From JANYCO01 sp031416415 (GTDB lineage Bacteria > Bacteroidota > Bacteroidia > Cytophagales > Cytophagaceae), in assembly GCA_031416415.1 (NCBI GenBank), contig JANOTP010000252.1:1-33828 (forward strand): a stretch of 33,828 nt of DNA, in the 5' to 3' direction. How positions within the stretch are numbered: the stretch's first letter is position 1; the number at the start of each line of letters is the position of its first letter. Below are positions 1 through 9,130 of the stretch, in pieces. Both the position numbers and the translations under genes were made by a program. Under the pieces are notes generated by a model. That model saw nothing but the letters and a program-made list of their open reading frames with translations. It ran no database searches and was not told the origin of the DNA.

Positions 1-1957
1 CTTTAAATCCTTTGTGCACCGTTTCATAAACTCTGTTTTCAATTATTGTAGTTAAAGAGTCAGTGTATTTTCGGTCTGTACCTACAGGTAAAACTAGATA
101 GGTAAACACAAAATTAGGATCGCTCGACGGAAAGAATACTACCTTTGGTGCTCTTGCTTGGAAGAAGAAAAGCGAGAATACTAATAGGAATAATGTACTT
201 CCGAAAATTATATAAGGACGTTTTAAGGACCAAGTAAGAATCCCTGTGTAGAAATTTTGAAATCTTGGCCATTTATTTTCCTGAAAATCTTTTATTACAG
301 ATTGCATTACAAATTTATTAAGGCAATACAATGCAAATAAAGTGATGATAAAATTACCCATTCCAAAGCTTCCAGATGCGTAGGCAATAAGTGCTGCTAA
401 TAAAAACAATACTAAGGTTACCCAAAATCCTTTAGTGATCATTTTTTTCTTTTTCCCATGCTCATCTTCGTGTGGTTGCATAAAATCTACCGCAAACACA
501 GGGCTAATTATATAGGCTACAAATAAGGATGCAAGCAACGTTACAATTAATGTAATAGGAAGAAAGAACATAAATTCTCCGATTACTCCTTTCCAGAAGG
601 CTAAAGGTATAAATGGTGCTAGTGTGGTAAGTGTACCTGAAAGAACAGGAACAAAAACTTCACCGCAAGCTTGTTTAGCAGCTTGTATAATAGGAACTTT
701 TCCATTGTCGTAAATACGGTGTGTGTTTTCAACCACTACGATTGCATCGTCCACTACAATTCCTAAAGCAAGTAAAAAGGAGAACAATACGATCATGTTT
801 AATGTAAAGTCAAGACTTGGCATAAACAGGAATGCAATAGCCATTGAAAGTGGAACTGATAACGCTACGAAAATAGCGTTGGTAGTACCCATGAAAAACA
901 TCAAAATTATTGTTACCAGAATAAATCCAATGATAATGGTATTGATAAGATCGTGAAGTGTAACTCTTGTCCCTTTAGATTGATCACCAGTTACTACTAT
1001 TTTTAAATCTTTAGGTAACTTAGTGTTTTGCATTTCTTTTAAGAGATCCTGAATCTTATCAGAAGCTGAAATTAAGTTTTCACCACTTCGTTTCACTACA
1101 TTTAAAGTGATTACATTTTTATGATCTAATCGAGCGAAGGTTTCTTTTTCTTTATGTGTATCCAGTACTTCTGCAATGTCCTTTAAATAAACACTCGCAC
1201 CAGAACCAGAACGAATTACTAGGTTTTTTATATCTTCTACATTTTTAAACTCTCCCTTAATCTGGAGAGAACGACGAACATTCCCTAAAATAATTTCACC
1301 TCCAGAAGCGCTTATATTTTCAGAACCTACCGCATTTTGTATATCATAGAAAGTTACTTGAGTGTTTTCCATTTTATACTTATTGATATTGATCTGAAAC
1401 TCTCTGTCTAGCGCACCAATCAAGTCTACACGAGTAATTTCTTTCATAGACTCGATACGATCTTTGATATCGTCAGCGTATTCTTTTAGTTTGTCCAAGT
1501 CATAATCGCCGGAAATATTTACATTCATTATAGGTACTTGTGAAACGTCAACTTCAATTACCTGAGGTTCTTTTCGGTTAATGTTTTTAGGTAAATCATT
1601 TTCAGCTTTATCAACAGCGTCTTTTACTTTTATTTTAGCTTCTGATATTTCTACGTCTGTATTGAATTCTACGATAACTACTGAAACATTTTGTTCAGAT
1701 TTACTGGTAATTTTTTTTACTCCAGCAATAGACTTTACCTGTTTTTCAATATGTTTTGTAACTGTATTTTCAATATCTGTAGGAGAAGCACCTCCATAAA
1801 CAGTATTTACGTATATCTGAGGAAATACAACTTCGGGAAATTGCTCTTTAGGTAATGACTGATAGGTCATATAACCTGTAAAGGCAATGATGGCGGTCAA
1901 AATGTAGATCGTAGTCTTGTTGTCTATCGACCAAGAGGATGCTTTAAATTCTTTCAT
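1..1957 (-). CDS. RND efflux permease (AcrB/HAE1-like), C-terminus cut by window edge
   Basis: Inner-membrane proton-driven pump of a tripartite efflux system. The reverse-strand frame starts at the ATG at 1957 (MKEFKASSWSIDNKTT) and stays open to the window edge, about 652 residues; family members are about 1,000-1,100, so roughly the C-terminal third is missing. Visible features are the first membrane helix (TIYILTAIIAFTGYM), the porter-domain start with LPKEQFPEVVFPQIYV and YGGASPTDIENTV, and the membrane block IVVDDAIVVVENTHRIYDNG, which matches the conserved DAIVVVEN motif of RND pumps. The substrate cannot be predicted. Last gene of the tetR - tolC - adaptor - RND operon, 36 bp after the adaptor gene. 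Confidence 0.93.
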   Translation of the reverse strand, partial: MKEFKASSWSIDNKTTIYILTAIIAFTGYMTYQSLPKEQFPEVVFPQIYVNTVYGGASPTDIENTVTKHIEKQVKSIAGVKKITSKSEQNVSVVIVEFNTDVEISEAKIKVKDAVDKAENDLPKNINRKEPQVIEVDVSQVPIMNVNISGDYDLDKLKEYADDIKDRIESMKEITRVDLIGALDREFQININKYKMENTQVTFYDIQNAVGSENISASGGEIILGNVRRSLQIKGEFKNVEDIKNLVIRSGSGASVYLKDIAEVLDTHKEKETFARLDHKNVITLNVVKRSGENLISASDKIQDLLKEMQNTKLPKDLKIVVTGDQSKGTRVTLHDLINTIIIGFILVTIILMFFMGTTNAIFVALSVPLSMAIAFLFMPSLDFTLNMIVLFSFLLALGIVVDDAIVVVENTHRIYDNGKVPIIQAAKQACGEVFVPVLSGTLTTLAPFIPLAFWKGVIGEFMFFLPITLIVTLLASLFVAYIISPVFAVDFMQPHEDEHGKKKKMITKGFWVTLVLFLLAALIAYASGSFGMGNFIITLFALYCLNKFVMQSVIKDFQENKWPRFQNFYTGILTWSLKRPYIIFGSTLFLLVFSLFFFQARAPKVVFFPSSDPNFVFTYLVLPVGTDRKYTDSLTTIIENRVYETVHKGFK

Positions 1958-1993
1958 TAGAATGTTCTTTTAAAATCGTTCTTAATTATTTTG

Positions 1994-3112
1994 TTAGAAC
2001 TTTACAGTTTGTCCTTCTACCATATCTTGATAACCTACTGTGATTATTTGATCTCCTTCATTCAATCCGGATACTATTTCAGCATCTGTTCTGTATACCG
2101 TACCTGTTTTAATGATCGTTTTAACTGCCTTGTTATTTTTAACAGTGTAAACAAAATCTCCACTTTCAGAATGTTGAATTACATTCACGGGAATAACTAT
2201 CGCAGAAGGTTTAGTGTAGTCTTGAATTTTAACATAAGTAAGCATGTTTGCTTTAAGATTTTTAGGGGCATTTTTTAAATCAAATTCCACTGCAAAAGTT
2301 CTGTTTACAGGACTTATCACATCACTAATTACTTTTACATAAGTTTCTATTGTGTAATCTATATCAGGGAAATACAGTAATACTTTATTTCCTTTTTTAA
2401 CTTTATCGATATAACCTTCACCAATATCAGCAGTAGCTTTAAATCCAGAAGTATTAACGATTCGGAAAGCAGGAGCACCAGGTGCAGTAAGTTCTCCTTC
2501 GTTAGGATAAATCTCGTCTATCGTTCCGTCAATAGTTGCTTTTATTCTGTAGGCGCTTTCTTGTTCTTTTAATTGCTCAAGTTTTTTCTGAAGGCCTTCA
2601 TAAGTAGTTTTTGCCTGTAAGTATTGCACTTCAGTACCAATTTTTTGATCCCAAAGATTTTTTTGTTTTTCGTAAATAATTTTAGTTAGAGCAATGTTGG
2701 TTTGAAGTTCTTCTATACCTCTACTAATTACTTCACCATCAATAATTGCAAGGACGCTGCCTTTTTTTACATAATCTCCTCTATTAACTTGAATCTTCAT
2801 AATAGTGCCAGCAGCCATTGAACTTACTAAAACATTTTTGTCAGAATCAACTTTCCCTTGTATTTCTAGGTAATGCTGAAATCCTTTAGGTGTAATAGTG
2901 GTTACTGATATGTCTTTTACTTTAGCTTTAGGAAATGCAGAAGAGTCCCCAGCTGCAATTAAATCTTTTTCCAATTGCTCAAGTTCTGCTTTTAATTCAC
3001 TCTGAGCTTTTTTCTTTTCTGCAATTTCTTTTTTTATAGCATCTACTTTAGTTCCACAGGCAGTTAACACTGCAAGTACTATAGCTAGTAGGATTGTATT
3101 TTGTGTTTTCAT
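1994..3112 (-). CDS. RND efflux periplasmic adaptor lipoprotein (membrane fusion protein)
   Basis: Links the inner-membrane pump to the outer-membrane channel. The 372-residue protein begins with a lipoprotein signal (lipobox LTAC, Cys19). A Lys/Glu-rich coiled coil follows at about residues 24-54. The first lipoyl half-motif is at about 94-127 (VSSMAAGTIMKIQVNRGDYVKKG), then comes a helical hairpin (about 135-190) and the beta-barrel and membrane-proximal domains. The last stretch (GLNEGDQIITVGYQDMVEGQTV) is typical of the C-terminal domain of HlyD/AcrA proteins. Sits 34 bp after the tolC-like gene and 36 bp before the pump gene, so co-transcription is likely. The extra N-terminal coil right after the lipid anchor is common in Bacteroidota adaptors. 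Confidence 0.92.
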   Translation of the reverse strand: MKTQNTILLAIVLAVLTACGTKVDAIKKEIAEKKKAQSELKAELEQLEKDLIAAGDSSAFPKAKVKDISVTTITPKGFQHYLEIQGKVDSDKNVLVSSMAAGTIMKIQVNRGDYVKKGSVLAIIDGEVISRGIEELQTNIALTKIIYEKQKNLWDQKIGTEVQYLQAKTTYEGLQKKLEQLKEQESAYRIKATIDGTIDEIYPNEGELTAPGAPAFRIVNTSGFKATADIGEGYIDKVKKGNKVLLYFPDIDYTIETYVKVISDVISPVNRTFAVEFDLKNAPKNLKANMLTYVKIQDYTKPSAIVIPVNVIQHSESGDFVYTVKNNKAVKTIIKTGTVYRTDAEIVSGLNEGDQIITVGYQDMVEGQTVKF

Positions 3113-3146
3113 TTCCGTAAGGGTTTTTTATTTATTTAATTTTCTT

Positions 3147-4604
3147 CTATTTTGTTTTATATAACGAGCCTGTCGCTTTTTGATAGTCTACTTCTGCTAT
3201 TACCAATTCATACACAGCATTGTAATAATTAGTAGTAGCCTCTTTATAAGAAGTCTCAGCATTAATTACTTCTATATTTGAACCTACACCTTGTTCGTAT
3301 TTTATTTTAGAAACTCGTTTGACTTCAGTAGCCAATTCCATATTTCTTTTTTGACTTTGAGTAGCTATTAGATTATTTCTCATACTAATTTCTGCTTGCT
3401 TAGCTTGGAATGCAGATCCATCTTTAAGACTTTCCATGCTATTGTCAATTTTTTGTAAATTGAGTTTTGATTGTTGCATTTTATAACGTTGACTAAATCC
3501 TGAGAATACAGGTACGTTAAGACTTAAACCGTAATTATAGTAATTGAACCAAGTTGCCGATATATTGGTACCTGCAAAGTCAAAGTCTTCAGCACGCTTG
3601 TCGAATAAGCCTCCTATATGAGTTGAACTTCTATTGTATCCAAAATTACCGAAAGCCGCTAGTGTTGGTAAGAAGTACATTTTTTTATTTTTCAAATTTA
3701 GTTCTTCTAGTTTACGTTGACTTTTTAATAAATCATATTCTGGTCTATTTAGATAGGCGTTAGTATCTGCCGTTGCAATTTGTGTAGAAGCAGTAGTGAT
3801 ATCTGTTATTTCGCCTTTTAGTTTTAATTCTTTATTAGCTTCGTAGCCCATCTGGAATTTTAAAAGGTACCAAGTAAGATCAATCATTAAATCGAATTTA
3901 TTTTTTTCCGCTGATAGATTGTTGTAGGCTACTTCAATTCTGTTTACATCGATTTTTTCTACGAAACCTTGTTCAGACATTGCTTTTGTTTGTTTGAATA
4001 ATGAATCAAGACTTGTAAGATTTGCATCGATTAATTTTTTTCTTTCTTGGTTGATAAGTACAAGGTAAAAGGCTTTGGTTACATTTTCTACTACTTGTGA
4101 TTTAGAGAGCGTAGTATTTTTTTTGGCTAGTTCAGCATATGATTTGGCGGCTTGTAAGCCTACGAAATAAGAGCCTGAGAAAAGTAACTGAGATGCTGAA
4201 AGTTTTACATCTCCATTGCTTCTTAATTGAAACATATTAGGGAATCCGTAAATACCAGATGGCACAGAGCCTGGAGGATAGGATTGAAAGAAACTAGATG
4301 CAAAGCCATTTGGTGATCCATCGTATTGTAAAAACATTCTTTGCAATTTTGGATTATCCATCACCGTTCCACTAGCATTAATTTGTGGCAGTCCTGCACC
4401 CCTTATTTCTCCAATTTGGGCTTTGGCAATGTATTCGTCAAACTCAGCACTCTTTACAGAAGTACTGTTTTTAAGCGCATAATCTATACATTGCTGCAAT
4501 GTATAGCTACTGTCCGTCTGTGCGCTGCTCAGTCCGAATGTTAATATCACCAATAAGGTGGTTATTATTCCTGTTTTCATAAAAAAAGTATTATTCCTCT
4601 TCAT
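3147..4604 (-). CDS. TolC-family outer membrane efflux channel
   Basis: Outer-membrane exit duct of the tripartite efflux system. 485 residues, the usual TolC length. A signal peptide is visible (MKTGIITTLLVILTFGLSSA, from the internal Met9), followed by the N-terminal repeat start YTLQQCIDYALKNS. The two long helical repeats are visible (about 160-260 and 390-470), the second ending with NVEVINAETSYKEA-like residues that recall the TolC equatorial helix. The assumed start at 4604 overlaps the end of tetR by 14 bp. An alternative ATG at 4580 would remove the overlap and give a cleaner signal peptide. Second gene of the operon. Confidence 0.92.
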   Translation of the reverse strand: MKRNNTFFMKTGIITTLLVILTFGLSSAQTDSSYTLQQCIDYALKNSTSVKSAEFDEYIAKAQIGEIRGAGLPQINASGTVMDNPKLQRMFLQYDGSPNGFASSFFQSYPPGSVPSGIYGFPNMFQLRSNGDVKLSASQLLFSGSYFVGLQAAKSYAELAKKNTTLSKSQVVENVTKAFYLVLINQERKKLIDANLTSLDSLFKQTKAMSEQGFVEKIDVNRIEVAYNNLSAEKNKFDLMIDLTWYLLKFQMGYEANKELKLKGEITDITTASTQIATADTNAYLNRPEYDLLKSQRKLEELNLKNKKMYFLPTLAAFGNFGYNRSSTHIGGLFDKRAEDFDFAGTNISATWFNYYNYGLSLNVPVFSGFSQRYKMQQSKLNLQKIDNSMESLKDGSAFQAKQAEISMRNNLIATQSQKRNMELATEVKRVSKIKYEQGVGSNIEVINAETSYKEATTNYYNAVYELVIAEVDYQKATGSLYKTK

Positions 4605-5205
4605 GTATTTGTTTGTATTTGTTAAGTAATTTATGTCCTTTTATTGTGCAGATTCCAAATGTAAATTGTTCAAAGAATTCTATTTGTACTTTAGGAGTTT
4701 CAAATTCTGATATTGGAAAAACTTCCGTATTGAAACCCATTTCGACGGTCTCTATTCTAAGTCTCGCCAAAATTTTCGTATTAATGTTAGTTCTGAAAAA
4801 ACCTTCATTGATACCTCTTATTAGTGTTTCTTCAATTGTTTTTTCTACTGATTCTCTTCTGTAATCTAAATATATACTCCACGCCTTTGGATGGTATTTT
4901 TTTACATCGTATAAAAGTGCAGGATTAATATTACAAACATTACTCCTCATGTAATCCGAACATTTAATGAGTTCTTCAAGTGCGTTTTTTGATTCGTCTC
5001 GTATTTTTGCAAAAATATCTTTTTGAAGATCCGTAAAATTTTTAACAGCAGATGAAACTAAGGCGTCTTTATCTTCATAATAGAGGTAGATCGTTTTTTT
5101 AGATACACTTAAGGCTCTAGATATATCATCCATTGTGATACTCTTTATCCCATAGCGTAAAAACATCTCTAATGCTCCTTTTAAAATACTTTCTTTTGGT
5201 TCCAT
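4591..5205 (-). CDS. TetR/AcrR-family transcriptional repressor
   Basis: Predicted local repressor of the efflux operon. 204 residues from the ATG at 5205. The N-terminal helix-turn-helix spans about residues 22-44 (KSITMDDISRALSVSKKTIY followed by LYYEDKDALV), a textbook TetR DNA-binding head; the C-terminal ligand domain is unassigned. An in-frame TTG at 5220 is rejected as start because it lies within the predicted -7 promoter element. First gene of the operon, overlapping the tolC-like gene by 14 bp. The inverted repeat at 5220-5261 covers the promoter, so autorepression is the simplest model. The inducing ligand is unknown. Confidence 0.93.
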   Translation of the reverse strand: MEPKESILKGALEMFLRYGIKSITMDDISRALSVSKKTIYLYYEDKDALVSSAVKNFTDLQKDIFAKIRDESKNALEELIKCSDYMRSNVCNINPALLYDVKKYHPKAWSIYLDYRRESVEKTIEETLIRGINEGFFRTNINTKILARLRIETVEMGFNTEVFPISEFETPKVQIEFFEQFTFGICTIKGHKLLNKYKQIHEEE

Positions 5206-5217
5206 AACTATCTCGCA

Positions 5218-5247
5218 CAAAACTACGGAAACTTTTTAAACTACAAA
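5218..5247 (-). promoter_or_regulatory. Promoter of the tetR-efflux operon
   Basis: On the minus strand, TTTG (5247-5244) and TAGTTTTG (5225-5218) are separated by 18 bp, matching the Bacteroidota consensus TTTG - about 20 - TAnnTTTG. Transcription would start near 5212, leaving a leader of only a few bases before the ATG at 5205. Confidence 0.65.
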
Positions 5248-5261
5248 AGTTTCCATAGTTT
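5220..5261. promoter_or_regulatory. Putative TetR operator, 17-bp inverted repeat over the promoter
   Basis: Arms 5220-5236 (AAACTACGGAAACTTTT) and 5245-5261 (AAAAGTTTCCATAGTTT) match in 16 of 17 pairs, with an 8-bp spacer that repeats TAAACTAC. The repeat spans both the -33 and -7 elements of the operon promoter. Position and dyad symmetry fit autorepression by the adjacent TetR protein; binding itself is inferred. Confidence 0.7.
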
Positions 5262-5522
5262 ATTTTCAATAATTTTTCAAACTATTTATGTTTAGGTGTT
5301 TAAATTGTATTTTTAGATGTTTTAACATGTATTAACCATTATTTATAAGTGATTAATTGCTAACATAGATGTTACCGAAAATGGTTGAATTGTTGGTTCA
5401 ATTAAGAAAATAGGTATAATTTCACTAATTTAACGCATCATTTAAATCTGTATAGCATATACATTTAGGAGTATCTAATTGTATGTTGAGAGGTGGATAG
5501 ATAATTTATTAAAAATATTACT
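5262..5522. other. AT-rich intergenic region, no gene seen
   Basis: Lies between the efflux operator and the sugar transferase gene. No open frame of credible coding character and no strong hairpin. A short imperfect dyad (TTGAA...TTCAA, about 5385-5401) is the only structure noticed. The promoter of the downstream gene should be here, but no good TAnnTTTG element was recognised. Confidence 0.5.
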
Positions 5523-6926
5523 TTGAAAAGGAGATACCATTTATATAGATTTATAGGATTTGATTTTGTAGCGGCGGTTATTGCTTGGATTTTATTTTAT
5601 TCATTCAGAAAGATTTTACTTGATGAATCATGGGAAGGTATTAGTATTCCTTTATTTGAACATGCCTTGATGATTGGTTTGTTTTGGATGTTATTATATT
5701 ATTTCTTTGGATTCTATTCGGAGATTTATAGGAAGTCTAGGATAAAAGAATTTTTCACAATGTTTGCGGTATCACTTCTAGGTGTTCTAATAATATTTTT
5801 TACGTTACTTCTAGATGATCAAGGTGTAGGCGATAATTATAAAGCTTATTACAAAACGTTTACTACTTATTTTATTTTACATTTTATTATTACTGCCTTT
5901 CTGAAAATTATTTTAATTTCTTATGTTAAAAAATTAGTAAAGAAAAAGAAATTATATTTTAACACTATAGTAATAGGCTCTGGTAGAAAGGCCGTAGATA
6001 TTTTTGATGAAATAAATAAAAGTTATGAAACCTTAGGGTTGAGATTTCTTGCTTACATAAGTGTAGATGCAGATAGGAATCAATTTGGTGTAAAGCTCCG
6101 TTGCATGGGACAATTAGAAAATCTTAAAAAAATAATTTCTCGTTGTCATGTAGAACAAGTTGTTATTGCACTTGAAACAGAAGAACATTCAAATGTTCAG
6201 GAAGTATTATTTTTGTTGGAAGATATAAAAAATGTTCGTGTAAGTATCATTTCTGATATTCATAAATATCTTATTGGTACTATACGTGTAAATCATAGTT
6301 TTGACATACCCCTTCTGGATATCAATCAAGACCTAATGCCTGAATGGCAGTCCAATTTAAAAAGGATATCCGATGTATTGTTTGCTTTATTTATATTAAC
6401 TATTGGCATGCCCTTTTTTTTAATCATTGCTTTAATTATCAAAATGGGTTCCAATGGCGCAATTTTATTTAAACAAGAACGAATAGGAAAGGATGGTCTA
6501 CCTTTCAATATATATAAATTCAGAAGTATGTATGTCGGCTCTGAAAAAGATGGACCTGCACTATCTAAAACTGGTGATGCAAGAATTACACCGTTTGGAA
6601 AATTTTTACGTAAGAGTCGTATTGATGAATTTCCTCAATTTTATAATGTGTTAATAGGAGATATGTCTTTGGTAGGACCGAGGCCCGAAAGACAATTTTA
6701 TATCGATCAGATTATAAAAATTGCACCTCATTATAAGCATCTAAATAAAGTTAGGCCTGGTATTACTTCTTTGGGTCAGGTAAAATTTGGTTATGCACAG
6801 AATATAGAAGAAATGGTAGAACGTTTAAAATATGATATTCTTTATATTGAGAATATGTCTTTTGCGATGGACTTACGTATTTTGCTTTATACTATTTTGG
6901 TTATGGCTCAAGGTAGAGGGAAATAA
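5523..6926 (+). CDS. Polyprenyl-phosphate sugar-1-phosphate transferase (WcaJ/exopolysaccharide type)
   Basis: Starts polysaccharide assembly by moving a sugar-1-phosphate onto undecaprenyl phosphate at the inner membrane. 467 residues. Four N-terminal membrane helices (about 9-28, 45-65, 77-97, 113-136) are followed by a Rossmann-like region (TIVIGSGRKAVDIFDEI, 148-164). A fifth helix (about 284-306) leads into the catalytic domain, with KFRSM (332-336), SRIDEFPQ carrying the conserved Asp-Glu pair (368-369), and MSLVGPRPE (381-389). These motifs define the bacterial sugar transferase family; the sugar is unknown. The start is TTG: an in-frame stop lies just upstream and the next Met is at residue 50, so TTG is forced. 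No other polysaccharide genes are adjacent. Confidence 0.93.
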   Translation: MKRRYHLYRFIGFDFVAAVIAWILFYSFRKILLDESWEGISIPLFEHALMIGLFWMLLYYFFGFYSEIYRKSRIKEFFTMFAVSLLGVLIIFFTLLLDDQGVGDNYKAYYKTFTTYFILHFIITAFLKIILISYVKKLVKKKKLYFNTIVIGSGRKAVDIFDEINKSYETLGLRFLAYISVDADRNQFGVKLRCMGQLENLKKIISRCHVEQVVIALETEEHSNVQEVLFLLEDIKNVRVSIISDIHKYLIGTIRVNHSFDIPLLDINQDLMPEWQSNLKRISDVLFALFILTIGMPFFLIIALIIKMGSNGAILFKQERIGKDGLPFNIYKFRSMYVGSEKDGPALSKTGDARITPFGKFLRKSRIDEFPQFYNVLIGDMSLVGPRPERQFYIDQIIKIAPHYKHLNKVRPGITSLGQVKFGYAQNIEEMVERLKYDILYIENMSFAMDLRILLYTILVMAQGRGK

Positions 6927-6952
6927 TACTTAAAATAGTAGAACTACAACAG

Positions 6953-7537
6953 ATGTTTACAGGAATAATTGAATTACTAGGAAACGTAGTAAGTATAAAA
7001 AAAGATAAAGGTAATGTAGATTTTGGTTTCGAATCTACATTTACAAATGAATTAAAAATTGATCAAAGTATAGCCCATAACGGTGTTTGTTTGACGGTGA
7101 CAGCTATAGATGGGGATATATATTATGTTACCGCTATAGATGAAACGCTTCAGAAAACAAATCTTGGAGGGTTAAAAATAGGAGAGGCCGTTAATCTTGA
7201 ACGTTGCATGGTACTTGGTGGTAGACTCGATGGGCATATCGTACAAGGACATGTAGATCAAATTGGCAAATGTATTGATATTGTTGAAAATAATGGTAGC
7301 TGGATTTTTACTATAGAATACGATGCATCTAAGGGGAATATAACAATTGAGAAAGGTTCTATAACTTTAAATGGAATTAGTCTGACAGTTGTAAATTCTG
7401 AAAAAAATAAATTTAGTGTAGCTATTATTCCTTATACTTTTGAACACACTAATTTGCAATTTTTAAAAGTAAGTTCGATTGTTAATTTAGAATTTGATAT
7501 TATAGGAAAGTACGTTTCTAGGTTACTTGTTAGATAA
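6953..7537 (+). CDS. ribE: Riboflavin synthase, alpha subunit
   Basis: Converts two molecules of 6,7-dimethyl-8-ribityllumazine to riboflavin plus a pyrimidinedione, the last step of riboflavin synthesis, in the cytoplasm. 194 residues, about the family length. The canonical N-terminus MFTGIIE fixes the start. The two tandem lumazine-binding barrels each carry the signature: NGVCLTV (43-49) and NGISLTV (140-146); GHIVQGHVDQIG (95-106) is also conserved. It follows the sugar transferase by 26 bp and could share its transcript. The end converges on the PAP2 gene with 7 bp between stops. No other rib genes are in view. The gene is called ribE or ribC depending on the naming scheme. Confidence 0.95.
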   Translation: MFTGIIELLGNVVSIKKDKGNVDFGFESTFTNELKIDQSIAHNGVCLTVTAIDGDIYYVTAIDETLQKTNLGGLKIGEAVNLERCMVLGGRLDGHIVQGHVDQIGKCIDIVENNGSWIFTIEYDASKGNITIEKGSITLNGISLTVVNSEKNKFSVAIIPYTFEHTNLQFLKVSSIVNLEFDIIGKYVSRLLVR

Positions 7538-7544
7538 TAGAACC

Positions 7545-8129
7545 TTACTCATTTTTATTTTTATAATCGGCTATTTTTTTTGTTGAAAATATAAATAAAT
7601 AATAGAATAGAGCTGCCAGCAATATTCCGGCTAATGCACCCACAGCAATGTCTGAAGGATAATGAACTCCTAAATAAACTCTACTAAGTGCAACGACAGA
7701 AGCCCAAATGAATAGATAGTTGACCCATTTATATTCTTTGCTTAGATAGAGATAAAGAAATGTTACAAGAGCAAAAGTAGTTGCAGCATGAGACGAAATG
7801 AAGCCATAACGTCCGCCACAATTGTTTTTTATTAAAAAAAGAAGTGGATTAATTTCTGAGTCATGGCAAGGTCGTAGACGTTGAAAAACTGGTTTCATAA
7901 ATGCAGAAGCGAATAGGTCTGAACAGATTGTAGCTCCAATTATGAAAAAAAGTACGAGGAAGAGATTTTTTTTCTTTTTTACAAACAAAAAAATAATAAT
8001 GAAAATGTACAAAGGAATCCAAGTGTAACGATGGGTAATAACTAGCATGCATTCGTCTATAAATGGCGTATGTAGGCTGTTTATAGCTACTAAAAGTTTT
8101 ACGTCAAGTTGTTTAATATACTCTAGCAT
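7545..8129 (-). CDS. PAP2-family phosphatase, membrane-bound
   Basis: Integral membrane acid phosphatase of the PAP2 family, which removes phosphate from lipid phosphates such as undecaprenyl pyrophosphate or phosphatidate; the substrate is not determined. 194 residues with several hydrophobic helices (about 37-50, 55-72, 116-130, 137-150, 160-181). The three-part catalytic signature is complete: K79-x6-R86-P87, then SSHA with His114 in place of PSGH, then S149-R150-x5-H156-x3-D160. The start codon overlaps the hemF stop codon (TAATG), so the two genes are translationally coupled. Confidence 0.93.
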   Translation of the reverse strand: MLEYIKQLDVKLLVAINSLHTPFIDECMLVITHRYTWIPLYIFIIIFLFVKKKKNLFLVLFFIIGATICSDLFASAFMKPVFQRLRPCHDSEINPLLFLIKNNCGGRYGFISSHAATTFALVTFLYLYLSKEYKWVNYLFIWASVVALSRVYLGVHYPSDIAVGALAGILLAALFYYLFIFSTKKIADYKNKNE

Positions 8130-9031
8130 TATATCCAGTTTATTCCTTTTTGTAATTTAGAAAGAGTGAATTCCTCCTCACTTCCTACGTTAGTTTTTAC
8201 ATCATAATTCCAATTTGCTACAGGAGGCATACTCATTAGGATTGATTCTGTTCTACCATTCGTATCTAGACCAAACTTGGTGCCTTTATCGTAAACAAGA
8301 TTAAATTCAACGTATCTGCCACGTCTAAGTAATTGCCATTTTTTATTATCCTCTGTATACGTTTTATTTTTATTTCTATTAAGAATTTCTGTGTATAAAG
8401 GCGCAAATAATTTTCCTACATCTTTTACGAAATCAAAACGATTCCTCATAGAAATATCTTTAGTTTCAGACAGTCTATCAAAAAATATTCCACCTATACC
8501 GCGTGTTTCTTTTCGATGTTTAATATAGAAATACTCGTCGGCCCAATTTTTAAATTCGGGATAGTAAGTTGAATTATAAGAATCACAAATTTTCTTAATA
8601 GTTGTATGGAATAAAATAGCGTCATTGTCTATGATATAATGAGGTGTAAGATCAATGCCACCACCAAACCAACTTATTCCATTACTCATTTCGAAATATC
8701 GAGTATTCATATGTATGATAGGACACCAAGGATTTTTTGGATGTATAACGATTGATATTCCTGTTGCATAAAAATCTGACTCTTCAAGCTTAAGAGCATT
8801 TAAAATTGTGGAAGGTGTTTTTCCCCAAACAGAGGAAAACATTACGCCTCCTTTTTCAATAACAGTTCCACTTTGAATTACTCTAGATCTACCGCCACCA
8901 CCTTCAGCCCTGTCCCAATTGTCTTCTTTAAAGGTTATACCTATTTCCGTTTGTTCTAGTGCGTTACAAATAGTATCTTGTAGTTCTTTGAACCAATTTT
9001 CTATTTCAATCTTATTAAGAGGTTGTTCCAT
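8129..9031 (-). CDS. hemF: Oxygen-dependent coproporphyrinogen III oxidase
   Basis: Cytoplasmic enzyme that uses O2 to convert coproporphyrinogen III to protoporphyrinogen IX in haem synthesis, implying aerobic growth. 300 residues, normal length. Family-diagnostic stretches are present: EGGGGRSRVIQSGTVIEKGG near residues 43-62, VIHPKNPWCPIIHMNTRYFE (about 115-134, with the conserved His and Arg), and WFGGGIDLTPHY. The C-terminal part (GRYVEFNLVYDKGTKFGL, then GRTESILMSMPP) is also typical. Shares a one-base overlap with the PAP2 gene. A TATATTTG element 45 bp upstream is a likely promoter. Confidence 0.97.
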   Translation of the reverse strand: MEQPLNKIEIENWFKELQDTICNALEQTEIGITFKEDNWDRAEGGGGRSRVIQSGTVIEKGGVMFSSVWGKTPSTILNALKLEESDFYATGISIVIHPKNPWCPIIHMNTRYFEMSNGISWFGGGIDLTPHYIIDNDAILFHTTIKKICDSYNSTYYPEFKNWADEYFYIKHRKETRGIGGIFFDRLSETKDISMRNRFDFVKDVGKLFAPLYTEILNRNKNKTYTEDNKKWQLLRRGRYVEFNLVYDKGTKFGLDTNGRTESILMSMPPVANWNYDVKTNVGSEEEFTLSKLQKGINWI

Positions 9032-9075
9032 TTTAATAAATCATATTGTCTTCTTAGTATCAGTGGATACGTTTA

Positions 9076-9083
9076 CAAATATA
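9076..9083 (-). promoter_or_regulatory. Putative -7 element for hemF
   Basis: TATATTTG on the minus strand exactly matches TAnnTTTG and lies 45 bp before the hemF ATG. No convincing -33 TTTG was seen at the usual spacing. Confidence 0.45.
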
Positions 9084-9130
9084 GATAAATATAGTTTTTT
9101 TTTATAACTTGAATCTGTTAATCCTAAATT

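Noticed and set aside
1994..2278. Plus-strand frame of 95 codons over the efflux adaptor gene
   Set aside because: Lies wholly opposite a well-supported membrane fusion protein and has no recognisable content.
5206..5220. Upstream TTG start for the TetR gene
   Set aside because: The TTG falls within the predicted -7 element, so it would not be in the mRNA; the ATG at 5205 gives the normal TetR N-terminus.
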